In this document: piece after piece, positions 16,543 to 29,430 of the stretch | Layout: each line of letters begins with the position of its first letter | Position numbering within the stretch: position 1 is the stretch's first letter | Assembly (NCBI GenBank): GCA_003344405.1 | Contig: NOWV01000004.1 | Coordinates: 1,116,001-1,180,000, forward strand | DNA length: 64,000 nucleotides | Source: Trichoplax sp. H2 | Lineage: Eukaryota > Placozoa > Uniplacotomia > Trichoplacea | Direction of reading: 5' to 3' | The notes under the pieces: model-generated | The model's input: only the letters and a program-made list of their open reading frames with translations | Told to the model about the DNA's origin: nothing | Database searches by the model: none | Position numbers and translations under genes: made by a program

Positions 16543-18691
16543 TTATACCAATAAAGAAAATTTGTAAAGCTTATTGCCACATCTGCATTCCAGATATTCA
16601 ATAGTGACTGGATTTAGATCTTCAAGATACTCCTCTAATTTCGTCTAAGAATTTGTAATAAATTGCATTAGCAGGTAAAGCAAAATGTACAGCTAGATTA
16701 TTAAATTTTATTATTGAATGGACATTACCTGTAATTTGTTCGTTATTGACTGATTAAACTTATCAACCTGATTTCCTGGGCACCAGCCAATACTGATATG
16801 AAATGAAGGTGGCTATAAAAAGTCATTAATATTGTAAGATTTAAAAACAGTAGCGCTGATAGTCAATATGATAAAGCTGATCAAATAACAGAGTTGAAAC
16901 CTATTGTCTTATATTAATTATCATTAGCGTTACCTCGTAAAATGGCGGCAGTTGGTACTTTCGGAAGCATTCGTTAATAGAATTTGTGAGTGATCGCAAC
17001 TACAGTAAGTATAATAATAGATAAGCTGTGAATATCAATGTGTAGCTACTACTGTGCCATGATAAAGTGTACTAAATTCTTTTTACCTGCTCATAGCCAC
17101 CGTAAATTTCTATTGCTAAAAAAGTTCTATGTAAGCGAAATCATATCAAATCAATACTCATACGTCAAAAACACATGCCTTATCAATTCCTAGAATCTAA
17201 TAGTCAGGTTGATAAATACACTAATTCTACACAGCTATATGAGGTCAGTTTTAGTATACCTTGTATAATCGTCATTTGGATAAACTGCGATCGAGTTCAT
17301 ATAACAGTTAAACCTATACAGGTTACGAGTATTTTGACATCTCAGTTAGGATCTACATAGTGTAACAAATAACGACATTTAGCATCGTTAAAATTATTAC
17401 CAACCTTATCTTAGTCGTTAGTGCAGCCTTTATATCGTTCATTAAAGGTTGCATAATGTGAAAGCCTATATGCACATTTTTTGATAAGCTGATGTGAAGT
17501 TCACCTTCTATAATTCTTTCAAGAGTAGGTAAGGCTGGCTTGGCTGTGCTGATCAAGTCAGCTACAACAACATCGAATAACCCTCCACCAGACACTTTGT
17601 ACAAGATATTTAAACCATTATAGAATTAAACAAATGAATCTGTATTATATACAGGGCAATATGCACTTAATAAGTAAATTCTGAAATCTTACTAATGAGA
17701 ATAGAATGTGCAATATGCCAATAATTATATCTCGCCATACTGTACAATGATAAAATTAAAACATCTAAATATTAATCTGAATTACTGCGCTAAGCTGATA
17801 TTCACTTAGTAACTGATGTGACTAACCAACTTGAATCCTATTCTACCATAGGATAAAATCTGTACGTACAATAATAATTAATTTTGTAAAATTGAAAAAA
17901 TCGTATTCAAAAACTTCGTTTTCATAGTATTTTAAATGTAATTAACTCTATTAATATACATCATGTAAAAGCATATATTAAATTACGAAATGATATATGT
18001 ATAGGAAGTATACAGTACATATATATTACTACATTGCTTACAAGGGACACAAACATAAGTCAGCCATTTCCCACGATCTTGCGACATGTGATTCCTATAA
18101 CTGGTGACATTAGATATGCTAGCGAGTTGGTTATCTTCTTTCTCTAAGGAGCAGCCATGAGTTTGATTTATTAATGCTACTTACTATTAAATTACGAATG
18201 ATATACAATAGATGTAGCCATATAATACGGTATGCGTATAAGATCTTGTACCTTCGCTGAACATTTGCAGAATGCTAGATGGAATATTTGGTGCATACCT
18301 AAGTTTTAACGTACGTATAAAACAATATTAATAAATAACGATAACATTTCCGAGATTAAAATAAATAAATAATAAAACGACTTTATTGTAGACCAGAAAC
18401 ACTACTGTAAAATTATTATTACAACTACAGCAAATTTGCTATCCATTCGAAGAAAATCGTTTCTTACTACGAGATATGTAAAGGATGCAATATCATTATG
18501 TCTATGAATTAACCTAATCGTACTACTTTATCTCTCAATACTGTACTTTATAACGATGCATACTTAGGATTGCGTGTGTTTCCCTCACAGTTTATCCCAT
18601 CATCAACCTTAGGCCGTGTTTGATTTTCTTGGTTATCGATATCTGATGAGCTCTCACTGTCGTAATCGTGACAAATTCTAAACAGAGCCAT
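16543..18691 (-). CDS. USB1: U6 snRNA phosphodiesterase USB1 (Mpn1)
   Basis: Nuclear 2H-family 3'-5' exoribonuclease that trims the oligo(U) tail of U6 snRNA and leaves a terminal phosphate, stabilising U6 for splicing. Nine exons join in phase: 18691-18564, 18298-18252, 18143-18042, 17594-17405, 17313-17260, 17126-17087, 16999-16934, 16812-16729 and 16644-16543, giving about 270 residues against 265 in human. The first exon encodes an acidic, Ser/Asp-rich N-terminus as in the family. Next come the segment like human RGNWATHVYVP (here RGKWLTYVCVP), the first HxS motif (His126-Ile-Ser128), RTFLAIEI, and the second HxS motif in PSFHISIGW (His214-Ile-Ser216). The C-terminus ends ECRCGNKLYKFSLL. 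Both catalytic HxS pairs are intact. It is divergent from ARL2BP with a GTACW array between them. Confidence 0.95.
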
Positions 18692-18747
18692 TTGCTGTCA
18701 TTCTGTAAGTTGCTCGTCAAGGGAGCGCAGGCCGGCGTCGCCTTGAG

Positions 18748-19225
18748 CCAAAGTACTGTACATACAGTGTACAGTACACTGTACGATACTGTACTACAGT
18801 ACTGTACTGTATACTGTCTGCAGTTTATCAATGCGCAGTACTGAACTTACCAATATTATTGTACTGTAGTACAGTACAGTACAGTACCGTACGATGGAGT
18901 CCATGACTGTACTGTACTGTACAGTACTGTACTGTAGTGTACAGTATACAGTACTGTACTGTACTGTACTGTATCTGTACTGTAGTACAGTACTAATCTT
19001 TTTAGTAAGTACAGTACTGTACAGTAGTCCATTACTATCACTGAATACTGTACTGTACTGTACAGTACAGTACACTGTATTCGTAGTCTACAGTACAGTA
19101 CATACTGTGGTCGATGGTGTACTGTACTGTACTGTACTGTACTGTACAGTGAGTTAGGGTCCCTTTTTTACAGTACTGCACAATTTACTCTACCTTACTG
19201 TACTGTACTGTACTGTACACGGTAT
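18748..19225. repeat. (GTACW)n array in the USB1/ARL2BP divergent promoter
   Basis: About 480 bp dominated by GTAC repeated every 5 bp with single A or T spacers, mixed with variants such as GTACACTGTAC. It starts about 60 bp upstream of the USB1 ATG and ends about 480 bp upstream of the ARL2BP ATG. Runs with T spacers and runs with A spacers alternate, so many long inverted repeats result. Every reading frame is open through much of it, producing false ORFs on both strands. Confidence 0.9.
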
Positions 19226-19704
19226 ACGGTACCTGAGTAGACAACTAGACGGCAAAAAGCATCACCATGGCGGCAAATCGTTCAGGTACTTCTATTTTGA
19301 TAGATTAAGAAAATGCAAGGAAATAACTTAATATCCTATACAGCAACCTCAGTGGCAGTTTGTACACTGATAATTAATAGAAATTACTGCTGTGCAATAT
19401 TCAGTTAATAATCTACAGAATTCTTCTACTCATGCCTGACGCAAAGGCATTGCGATATGGAAAGTGCGCGATATCAGTAATAGCTAACACAAATTCAAGC
19501 GCAAAAGCTTAAAATATCAGTACGTAAATCCACACGTTGATTCACTGTATATCGTCTATCCTCTTAAGTGTATATAACGAAAATAAAACTTCTAAGGCAA
19601 AAGACGATATTCTGCACAAGATTATTAAAATCTTTATAAATCCTTGTCATGTAAAGGAACTAACGTTGCGATTAATAAAATAGAATAAATTTGATTAATC
19701 GTTG

Positions 19705-22643
19705 ATGTTTGCTATTATTTCTAATGTTGTAGATGAGGTCGATTTAAATTTTGAAGAAAACATTGTTATTGGCAGGTAATGTCGATTAAAATTATTTAGG
19801 ATAACCCCAATTATGATATACTGTATCCACTGGTAGTATCATGAAGTAATTTAAAATCTAATACCTTACGATAGTTTCGGTACTAGAATTAAAAGTACCA
19901 CAAGTACGAGTGATATATAGCAACAGACACACTATTATATTCTTAAAGATTTATATATAATGATGACTTGATAATTACTGATGGCACTGACGCTATTTAT
20001 ATTCATTTTATCTGTACAATATTCATACTGATGGCGTTATAACAGTTATATTACGCGAGTATATTGTAATGTTAGACCTAATGCAATATTTCATGATATT
20101 TTTTCAGGTCCAACAGACAAGATGCTAAATTTGATACAATTATTGGTCATTTAGAAGATATTATTATGGGTATGAATTTATCGGTAGTTCATGATAAAAT
20201 TATGCATATACATAAAAATGCTTGAAGACCATACTTACATTGTTACCATGCGATAACTATAAGCTAAATGAATATTTTTCTCTTACGTTACTACATTTAC
20301 TTCCATCTAGTGTTTAGAGAAATGAACATAATTACTAGCTATTCTCGTAGTAATTTTATTATGTATACAATACATGATAAATGATGATGCCGTAAATCAC
20401 TATAGGTAGTTGCCCGTTGCCATATCTAATTCTGATCAAGTAATTACATTAAAATATTACTCAGTGGATTTTGAATTAAAACTAAAGACCATGTCATGCT
20501 TATTAGCACTCAATGAACATACATTTATCATGATGTAAACTAGTTGATTTATATATCGCAGACATTACTCAATATATCTTTTAAAGAAGTTCTAATACGC
20601 GTTTCTAAATTAGCATTTGGACAAAACAAATGTCTCATTGATCAGTCATGAGTCATTAGCTCATTTTTATAGATTTTTTTTATGTCATTAATTGCTCCAC
20701 TATAATTCTGCTAGCGAAATCTTTTCATGAGACAGTTTTGACAAAGTAATGAGATAGCTTTCTTTAATGGAAAATATGTAGACTTTAACTTAAATATAAT
20801 AATTACGCATATATATATCAATTAATTATAATTATCGACGTTAGAGGTTACGTTTTCCTTACCATTAGTTGATTAATATGTAAATGCCTTATTGTCAATA
20901 CTCTGTTGTAAGTTACGCAATATAAGTCATAATATCCTCATAGGATTTTGTAATTCTTTAACAGACGGTAAGTTAATGATATCTAATAGTATGAATAATA
21001 TTGTGTTGTCTTATCCTGAAGCAACTGGTATGCATGTAAATTCTATGTATCTTACCAGCTTATTCGAATAAGAAATGCTAACCGATCTTAATTTTAGAGG
21101 ATGAATTTCAACAAATGGAAAGTGATTTCATGGAAAAGTACTATATGGAGTTTGAGAATACCGAAGAGAATAAGCTTATCTATACTGATATCTTTAATGA
21201 ATATGTAAGTGTTTTATGTGTTACAGAATTTCTCTTTACGCTAAGAGTTTATAGTCATATTGCACACTTTAATAGGTTTTATCCGGCACTTAGCACATAA
21301 GGCAAAGGCTTTGTAAAATATTAACTACCAAGAAATTGTAATTTAAGTGTGATACAAGATTACTTTCTTAGGTTAGTACTATTGAAAAATACACAGAAGA
21401 ATCATTACGAGCACGGATGCCTAATTTTTCAATGAAAGAATTTATGAAGATGTTACAGTAAGTGCTACTGAAATTAGACACAATCGATACGGAAAATTCA
21501 CTTTGTGTGATATTGTATATTTGTATAGAGCATGCTATCTATTATAAACATTATCGTTCTATCGAAATTGTTACAGCACACCTAGTTTTACATCTGTTTG
21601 TTGTCATGGCGCTTTCAATACTGCTTCATTCGGATATTCTCGATTAGATGTAGTAATACGTGCTATAGTCTGCTTTTAAATTAAATAAATCGGAAATACT
21701 GTACTAGTTATTTGCTTTATGAAGGTATATAAATATTCATTTATTAAATTTTATGTTTTGTAAATGTTACTAGTTATCACTTGTAAGCCAATTGATTAGA
21801 ATATTTAATTTCTTTTATTCTTATAAGATCTCGTCAAGATCAAATTGAAGGAGAAATTTTCGACATGTTGACATCCTTCACGGACTTTTTAACATTCAAG
21901 GAAAAATTTTTAGATTACAAAGCTGTACGTTTAATACGCTATTGCAAAATTTCTGATATTACCGGTATTATCTTCTATTTGAATCTATTGACGCCCAAAA
22001 AAGATATAATACCGTACTAATGATATATAAAAATAACTTTCGTCAGCTTTAGTTTAAAATAATTAAATTCATTATGAGCCACAGTAGCTCAATACCTTAT
22101 AATGCCAGAGATTATCAATTTCTAGATGTATTGCAACTATCTTTAATTGATCAGATACAAGCGTTCCGACGCTTAAATAATAGCATATAATTGTTTGCAT
22201 CTTGTATAAACTAAATCAGTTTAATTGAATGTTAACAATAGAGCAAAGAAGGTACTGTTCCTGATCTTAGCATTGGTCCGTCTATTTCATCTATAACAAT
22301 CAATCGTAATATGGGTCGTGCGAGCCCCAACTTTACTATTTGCAATCAGAGTTCGCAAGCAGTCCCTATGACCTCCGTAGGATTTCCTGCAACTGTAGTT
22401 TCCAATCTACCGATTAATCAATCCCCTGTCGGTGGTACCGGTACTACAACCGATAGATTACAAGATATCAACATAGACCAACAATCAATGTCTACAAACG
22501 ATTCACCGATTGATATAGAAAACAAACATGCAACCAGCTCCGATTTTGCAATTGGAAATCAAAATACAGTGAATGTTCATAACCAGGAATTAATCGATCA
22601 TTCGGAAGACTTACTAGAGCCACCAGAAAGCATGGAACTATAG
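19705..22643 (+). CDS. ARL2BP: ADP-ribosylation factor-like 2 binding protein (BART)
   Basis: Effector of the small GTPases ARL2 and ARL3; in animals it acts at mitochondria, centrosome/cilium and in nuclear retention of STAT3. Six exons join in phase: 19705-19775, 20108-20169, 21098-21204, 21372-21457, 21828-21924 and 22242-22643. The BART fold is clear: FDTIIGHLEDIIM, DKYYLEFEDTEENKLIYT-like (here EKYYMEFENTEENKLIYT), FNEY, and the helix IFDMLTSFTDFLTFKEKFLDYKA. Human ARL2BP has 163 residues; this one has about 274. The extra ~110 residues, all in the last exon, are Ser/Thr/Asn/Gln-rich, with no recognised domain and an acidic end (EDLLEPPESMEL). The first exon (23 codons) is the least conserved, so the start is less certain than the rest. 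Tail-to-tail with NUP93. Confidence 0.95.
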
Positions 22644-23200
22644 ATAATTATAATTAAAAAATAAACTGCTGTACATGCTACCAAATACGCTAATGTGTTT
22701 ACAGAAGCGTTAAAAACGTGAAAGTGGCGTTTAGGCGATGTTTGAGACATGGCATTATCTTCATTAGCTTCCTGATAGGAATAGTTAAAAAAGCGTCAAA
22801 GGATGTTATCTATCTTACCAGGTGGAGTTCTACTGTAATTACACAAATACTTAAATGTATCCTTGTGGACAACAAGATGATCCTTGTTTCCCTGGTTGTT
22901 GAAAATCATAGGCATGATTACTATTATATTAACATTTTTATACATTTATCATATAGTATTTAATCGATTCTTCGACTTTTTTACAGCTTCAAAAAACGTA
23001 GCTAAATTTAATATAACTGATTATTCAATTCATTTATGAAAGAGGTATTGTTCATTAACATTTGCTAGCAATATGTGTTATTACTTCATCCTGTACATGT
23101 TTAATTAAGATACTTAGGAAAAATATCATTAATAAATTTCAGTGGCGGACGTGATACGAATGTTTACTGCTAATACACATTTCGAGTACATATGATAAAT
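22644..23200. other. ARL2BP/NUP93 tail-to-tail spacer
   Basis: Convergent 3' ends. AATAAA-like signal just after the ARL2BP stop (about 22660). A frame at 22718-22963 lacks an ATG at its start and resembles no protein I know. Probably UTR sequence only. Confidence 0.55.
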
Positions 23201-26200
23201 TTAATTCATGAGGAGTTCTATTTGTACAAGACGTGAGTTGGTATCTCCTGGAATACGATAGGATATCATTCCGGCAAAAGTGATTAATGTACGGGCCTGA
23301 CGACGTATTTCTTTAACATGCTGGAAATGAAAAAATACATCCATTTCAAGCAATGAAACGAAATCAGCTGTGAAAATATCTTTCATTTTATAATTAACTA
23401 TAGTCTAACACTTCATACCATATCTCTGCCCCCATCATTTGCTCGAGATGTCAGCAAGGGATTTTGTATACTTCCAGGTCTATAATGTTCAGTTATGAGT
23501 GAAAATAAAACATCTTCTTTAGTTCCGATATTGATGTACAGTATAAGTAAAATGGACCCTCGGGCGAACCTGATAGATTCATACTGAGCGTACAGGATAT
23601 TCATCGTTGCTAACAATACTTGAGGAATATTTCGTTTTATCTAAGAGATAAATTAAGCAGGTACGGCTTTAATATATTGGCGTACCATATATACCTAATC
23701 ACAAGCTACTACTTGTGTAATAGAGTATCATCTCATCAATTGAACCTCATCAGCAATTTGTTTAAAGGAAGCAACTTTTTGTTCCACAGTATCATCAATC
23801 TCTAAAGGTAGTATACCAATTTTCTTAACAACCTAATAAATAAAATACGTATATAATCGTATACACTCAACAATCAGTTATGATTAAAATATACAAATTG
23901 CTTGCTTACATCAAGGGCCTGTTCGTAATTATGACCGTGAAATAAGTCGAAGAACAGCATCACATCCAAAAGTATATATAGTGCTTTAAGACGTACTCGA
24001 CTTGCGAAATGGCCAAGCGATTTGAAGCTGTGTCGAAGATACATAGTTTATGAATGAAAGGGTCATACAAGCCAAAATTTAAATATTTTTCAATATGCAT
24101 ATCACACTTGAGGGTATCATACCGTTGAGCGATAGAAACAGCCAAATCCTGTAACCGAGATCTTGTGTTATCACTGTCATTCGATTTCGGTACGACCTGC
24201 AAGTTAATTTAACATTCAAAAGGTAAAATATTATGAACTTAAGTCAAAAAAGTACCAGGATCAGTGTAAAATATCAAAGCATAATACCTGACTAAGAAGT
24301 CTGTTAAGAATTTCCAAAACTTTTTCATGATTCTGAAGGCATGCAACAGTTTAGATACAGTACATAAGCATGTTTAGATAACTAAAGAGCTACGTAGCAG
24401 CAGGTACATCAGCGAACTAGGGCGTTATACCTTTGCTAAGTCATATAACTTAATAGCTTCTTCAAATAGTCCTTTCTTTTCCGACTCAACGGCAACTTTT
24501 TCAATAACCGCCTTTGCACCACTTATGTAAAATTTATCTATACAGCCAAGCTAAAAGTTGTAGGATAAGGTTACTGTAATAATAGTGAACATTGCTGGTG
24601 AATTTTTCAACTAACTTTTTTACTTCCATCGCTGTTTAAGCTGCCTAGAAGCATATCAAATTCTCTGGTTTCCAAAGCCAATTCGCTTAACGAAGACTCA
24701 AAAACATCTTCACCTTGAGGGTTTTTTATTCCTCTAAAAATGTACATTGTAGGAGTCAGTCACTGGTGATCATTCGTTCTCAAATTATATACGTACTTCA
24801 ATAAATATAGATATTGTAGCGCTTCTCTTGTATTTGTGCCTTCGAATTTTCTTATGTAGGACATTATTAAACGACAAAAATTCAAACGTCGAGAAGGCTG
24901 AGGATCCGAAGGTTCTACTGTAACTGAAAGATAGCCAGGCAAATAAAAAACGTTAGTTAGATTTAGTGATTGTATTTAATAACGAAGTCTTACGTAATTG
25001 TGATTGGGATGACTTAGACAAAGAGAGTATATGGGCTTCATATAATGAGATGGCAAAATGGATACTATGAGTTCGATATCTAGCGATCCTAAATAAAAAC
25101 TCGATAGCCTGAATATATTTTCAGATATATCGGTTATGCAAAGACATTAATGTTAGGAACAGTGAGCTATGAAAAGATCTTGAATACAATCGAATAAAGA
25201 ATACTAACATACCGCTTCAAACTGCATTGTAAGAAGAAGCACTCTGAAGTACAGTAACGGTTGTTGATATGCATTAAAGTGAGATTCTCCTAAAGAAAGA
25301 AACAGGAAAACCGTATACTATTAGCAGCTAAATTAAATGAACACTGCATAATTATATAAAATGGAGATATACCATAATGATCTATCAGTAACGTTTGCAG
25401 TTGAGGAAGTGTAAAAACCTCCTGAGATTGACTGTTGTCTTCGTTTGGTCTAAGTTGACAGAGCTAATATAAAGTGGAGATCGAATTTCGTTACTAAGAA
25501 ATGACGTGGACAACATTTATGTACGTATTAGATATAGTAATTCCATGCCTTAAGCCAAATATAATCTTCTGTTTTAGTTGCAACTTCAGCGTGACTATCA
25601 GTCGGGTCACAACTTCCCACAATACAGTAAACAATTCTACAGCAAAGGTATAATAAGACCAAGGTTACAACTGTAGCAGAACAATGATGACAATTACTAG
25701 TAAATTCTATAACTTACAACCGAAGCTAACTTAAGAGAAAATGACTATCATACATTATAATTATATATAAAAGCCAGTACATGATTGTATTATTATTAAT
25801 TTAAAATCGGTAATTCTTGACAATCTGTTAAAATATCCATTTAAAAGGATAATATCCTTCTATTTGAAAATTGAGCTGACCCAATTATAACTCATAATGT
25901 AAATAACAAACCAGCCATAAATATCATACCGTTTGAAGGGGTCAGAGCTATGCCCTTCAGATCTTTTGTACATGAGTTGCACCTTAGTTGCAGATGGCGC
26001 AGAAATACTACCAGAGGCAATACCAGAATTTAATATTGATTACAAGCTATTCATGATTTATAAATTTTATTTCAACGGTGTAATACTGTACCTGTGATTA
26101 GGGCTATTAGCAAATTCTTCAAGATAATTTGTAATCTCGCCTAGATATTGTCTACAAAATATATTTTATTTAGTACTAGTTAAAATAATGGAATTCTATA

Positions 26201-29126
26201 TCAAGTCAAATATATCTTACAGGTCAGCAGCGTTCAACATCGCTTTTAAGTCTCCGCATCGAATACAATAGTAAATCATAGCCCACACTGGCTTATCATC
26301 AACTAGACCGTCCTAAATATTACAATAGTCATCAGCAACGATCATAAAACAAACCCTGGCTAACGTCTTACCTCTAAATTCAAGACAGAATTAGGCATAG
26401 TGATATTCAGAAAACTTTTTACGGTATGATAAGTACTCGGGACACCACCTAACTTTGCTTGATGTAAGTTTCCATAAATTGTCTTTTTAACGTAATCTAA
26501 ATATCTATACAGAAAGTTACATTAAGAGCGATGTAAAGGCCCACTAAAATTTGATCATAAGCTTACCTCCTTTCCAAACAATTTCGTGCCTTATTTATAA
26601 ACAACATTTGTGATTCTGCTTCATACCTTAGAAAATTAATCCTCGATCAGCACGGAATACTTCTATTACAATAAGTTTACCTACTATTCTAATAGAGGCA
26701 ACAAGATTCTCTTTACCGTAGTGCTAGCGGATCGATAACCTCAGTGATTTCGATATCGGCTATTTCATAAATTAGATCCCAAATATCTACAATGTTCTAT
26801 GGAGATAGAGAGCTCGTTAACTGCATGTCTGCATGTTTAAAGAATGCTATTTTGGCTAATATTTACCGCGTCAGCCTCCCTAGAAGCAGCTTCTCGTAAT
26901 GCCTGAATAAGATTAACTTGCTCTCCATTAATGAGCCTTTCATTGCGAATGTATATCTAAAACAAAATTTTTAGTAATACAATTATTAAAAAGGCCAAAC
27001 ATACAAAATATTTCATATTATTGACATAGAAATCTACCTCCCGTGCATAAGAAAGCTCTATCGCATCCATCACACCTTGTTTTTCAATAATTGCAACGCT
27101 ACTAGGGCCCTAGCCAATAAATTATAATTATCATATTACTTAGTAATATATAAATCTATCGATAAATATAAAAATTACTAACATCATTGTCGTCAGTTAC
27201 AGCAATATCTTCTCCGCTACCGATTAGATGATTTAAAATTTTTACTTTCTCTTTTTCCCATTCTGTGACCATATATTGCCATTGATGTTGCTCTGCCATT
27301 TCCATTGTCTTAAATATAATGAAAGATTAATTAATGGGCAAAAATTGTACTAAATACTTTATGATTAAACCTAAAATACTATTAATCTCCATGCATGCTT
27401 GCGAAAAAGAGTTAACTACATTTAGTTTAGAATTTTTCTCTATAATTAACTTACATTTCGTCTAGCTTCTTCTATAGCAGATAACATAGCATTTTCACGT
27501 TCGTTCCTTATGAAACCCTTGTCAAAAGAATATGTTATAATTATACAACGGAATATTCGTCCAACTAGGTATCTTTGACTTGTCTTAAGCATTTTAGGAT
27601 CAAGAAATAGTGATAGAATTTGTCATAACTCAATTACCTGAATATCCGAATCACTAATCGGTTCCAGAGGATGTAAGTTAGCGGATGTTGCCAAAATATC
27701 AACGTCTTGGTCAAGATCAGTCAAATCGACACCATTAGATCCTAATAGCATAGACCTATCGAGTATCCCAAAAGTAAATGTTTTCCGTTACGAGCAGGAT
27801 TTCCAAAGACAATTTGTAAATTACGAGGTATAATTTTAATCTGTGTTTCTCTCATATTATATTATATTATAATTATTATCATTTATGGTTATTTTAATAA
27901 GTACCTTCACTATCCTTTTAATCGGTATTGAGTTGCAAGAGCAAAATTTTAATTTAAGGTGTAGCAATTAATCACTCATGGGTATGACTTTATTATATAA
28001 TCGTAGTGTAGCGTACACCATCATAAATTTCATCGTGAGAATCTATACTGTAGTTTGGACAGCAGACTACAGAAAGATAAAAAGCTACTAGCTACACCAA
28101 CAGCAGTTACGAATTTGGCACTACCATGCTTTATGGACCATAAATAAATTAAATTACGGTACATTTATCAAGAGGTTAGCCAATTTTAGATTTTCCGACC
28201 TACAATATTACAGTACTGTCGTGGAGGTATTTGGTCGAAAGGTAAACTGTATTCGTAAGATCAATATTGAAGACAAGAAGGTTAAAATACTATAGAAATT
28301 AAAAAAAACCTTTGTACCTGAGTTAACCGCTAAAATGTAGCCATCTGATGTACGCACTATTTAAACGGCAACGTATACATGTGTTTGCATATAATGCTGT
28401 GCTACCATTGCCTGTATTCGACAATCTTTCAGTTTATATAGCATAATACGAGAACTTCCAAACGTGGTCGAAAGGCTGATAGTACCGTATCGTATTCGAA
28501 TTCATAGTAGTATACATTTTACGGAATATTAATTTTATAGATCATGAATTCTCGTATTATTCTTACAAGATATGCAATGATCTCGACTCATACCGTACAT
28601 CATGATAGTCATTGCTCTACTGTACTGTACTCTTGTCTGTACCGTACTATGCACGTATGCCGAACTACGAACTGACAGTTCAAGAAAGCATGGATCTAAC
28701 TTTGATGAGGACAGGAAGGCTTACGTTAAAACATTACAGTAACTAAACAATAAAACGAAGTACTGTAGTAGTAAAATTGATATTCTTTCCTTTGATTTTA
28801 AGGGCTTGTATAGAGTAATAAATCATTCGATAAATACGATTAAAGGCTCATTATTATTACGCGTAAAATGTTACTATCAGCTATGGAACATGTAGCTTGT
28901 ACTGGAGCATAGTAAACGACTGTTCGACTTACGCTTTTGCTTTTACATCTTTCATTTCACCGGTTGCATGAATAGTTTTACTCTTCAATTTCTGTACCGT
29001 TTCTGAGATTTGTAATAAACTTCGTTCCACCCGAGGCAATTCTAAACCATGTTCTATATCAGCATTCAGCTGTTCGGCATGCTGAACAAGTTCGTCGAAC
29101 GTAACCGCATTTGTATTCGAAGCCAT
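23201..29126 (-). CDS. NUP93: nucleoporin NUP93
   Basis: Scaffold nucleoporin of the inner ring of the nuclear pore, linking NUP205/NUP188 and the NUP62 complex. Many short exons, decoded from 29126 to 23201, cover the whole protein. Exon 1 (29126-28933) encodes the coiled-coil N-terminus with [13 protein letters not shown]. Exon 2 is 27755-27638 ([10 protein letters not shown], ending EPISDSDIQ). Then follow [113 protein letters not shown] and the final exon 23320-23201, with [14 protein letters not shown] ending VQIELLMN. These match human NUP93 block by block over about 800 residues. No break was noticed. Intron 1 is about 1.2 kb; the others are short. A GTACW array lies 80-300 bp upstream of the ATG. 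Confidence 0.96.
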
Positions 29127-29204
29127 ACTTGATCTTACTTTTTGCCGCCTTTTGACCTTAAATCGGTCTAAAGAGAACTGTTGAACGTTGTCTACAGCTC
29201 ACGG

Positions 29205-29430
29205 ATATACAGTACATTGCCGTACACAGTATGTAACAGCCATTGGTACTGTATCTCAACAGCGTGCGCAACTCACTCACCGTCAGGTCTATGCGCAACT
29301 GTTCAATGGTTCAGTAAAGAACAGTACAGTACAGTACTGTACAGTACACAATACAGTACAGTACTATATTGTACTGTACACTGTACCGTACAGTACAATT
29401 TTGCTGTACAGTATGCTGTACTGCACGCTT
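29205..29430. repeat. (GTACW)n array upstream of NUP93
   Basis: A patch of GTAC tetramers with single A/T spacers, densest at 29322-29425, starting about 80 bp upstream of the NUP93 start codon. Composition and spacing match the other promoter arrays. The two overlapping 83-84 residue open frames here are translations of the repeat. Confidence 0.88.

Noticed and set aside
16934-16999. An alternative reading frame of this USB1 exon (containing CDHSQILLTN)
   Set aside because: It gave no phase-consistent link to the next exon. The correct frame (SLTNSINECFRKYQLPPFYE) joins in phase to PPSFHISIGW and matches the human protein.
18794-19157. Overlapping 60-93 residue open frames on both strands made of Tyr, Cys, Thr, Val and Leu
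   Set aside because: They are translations of the GTACW array. A 5-bp period gives a pentapeptide repeat and lacks stop codons in several frames, so open length means nothing.
18748-19225. CRISPR array or bacterial-type repeat
   Set aside because: The unit is 5 bp with no spacers of constant length, and the window is clearly eukaryotic (GT-AG introns, animal genes).
22718-22963. 81-residue plus-strand ORF between ARL2BP and NUP93
   Set aside because: It begins with GTG rather than ATG, has no recognisable similarity, and lies in a 557-bp tail-to-tail spacer.
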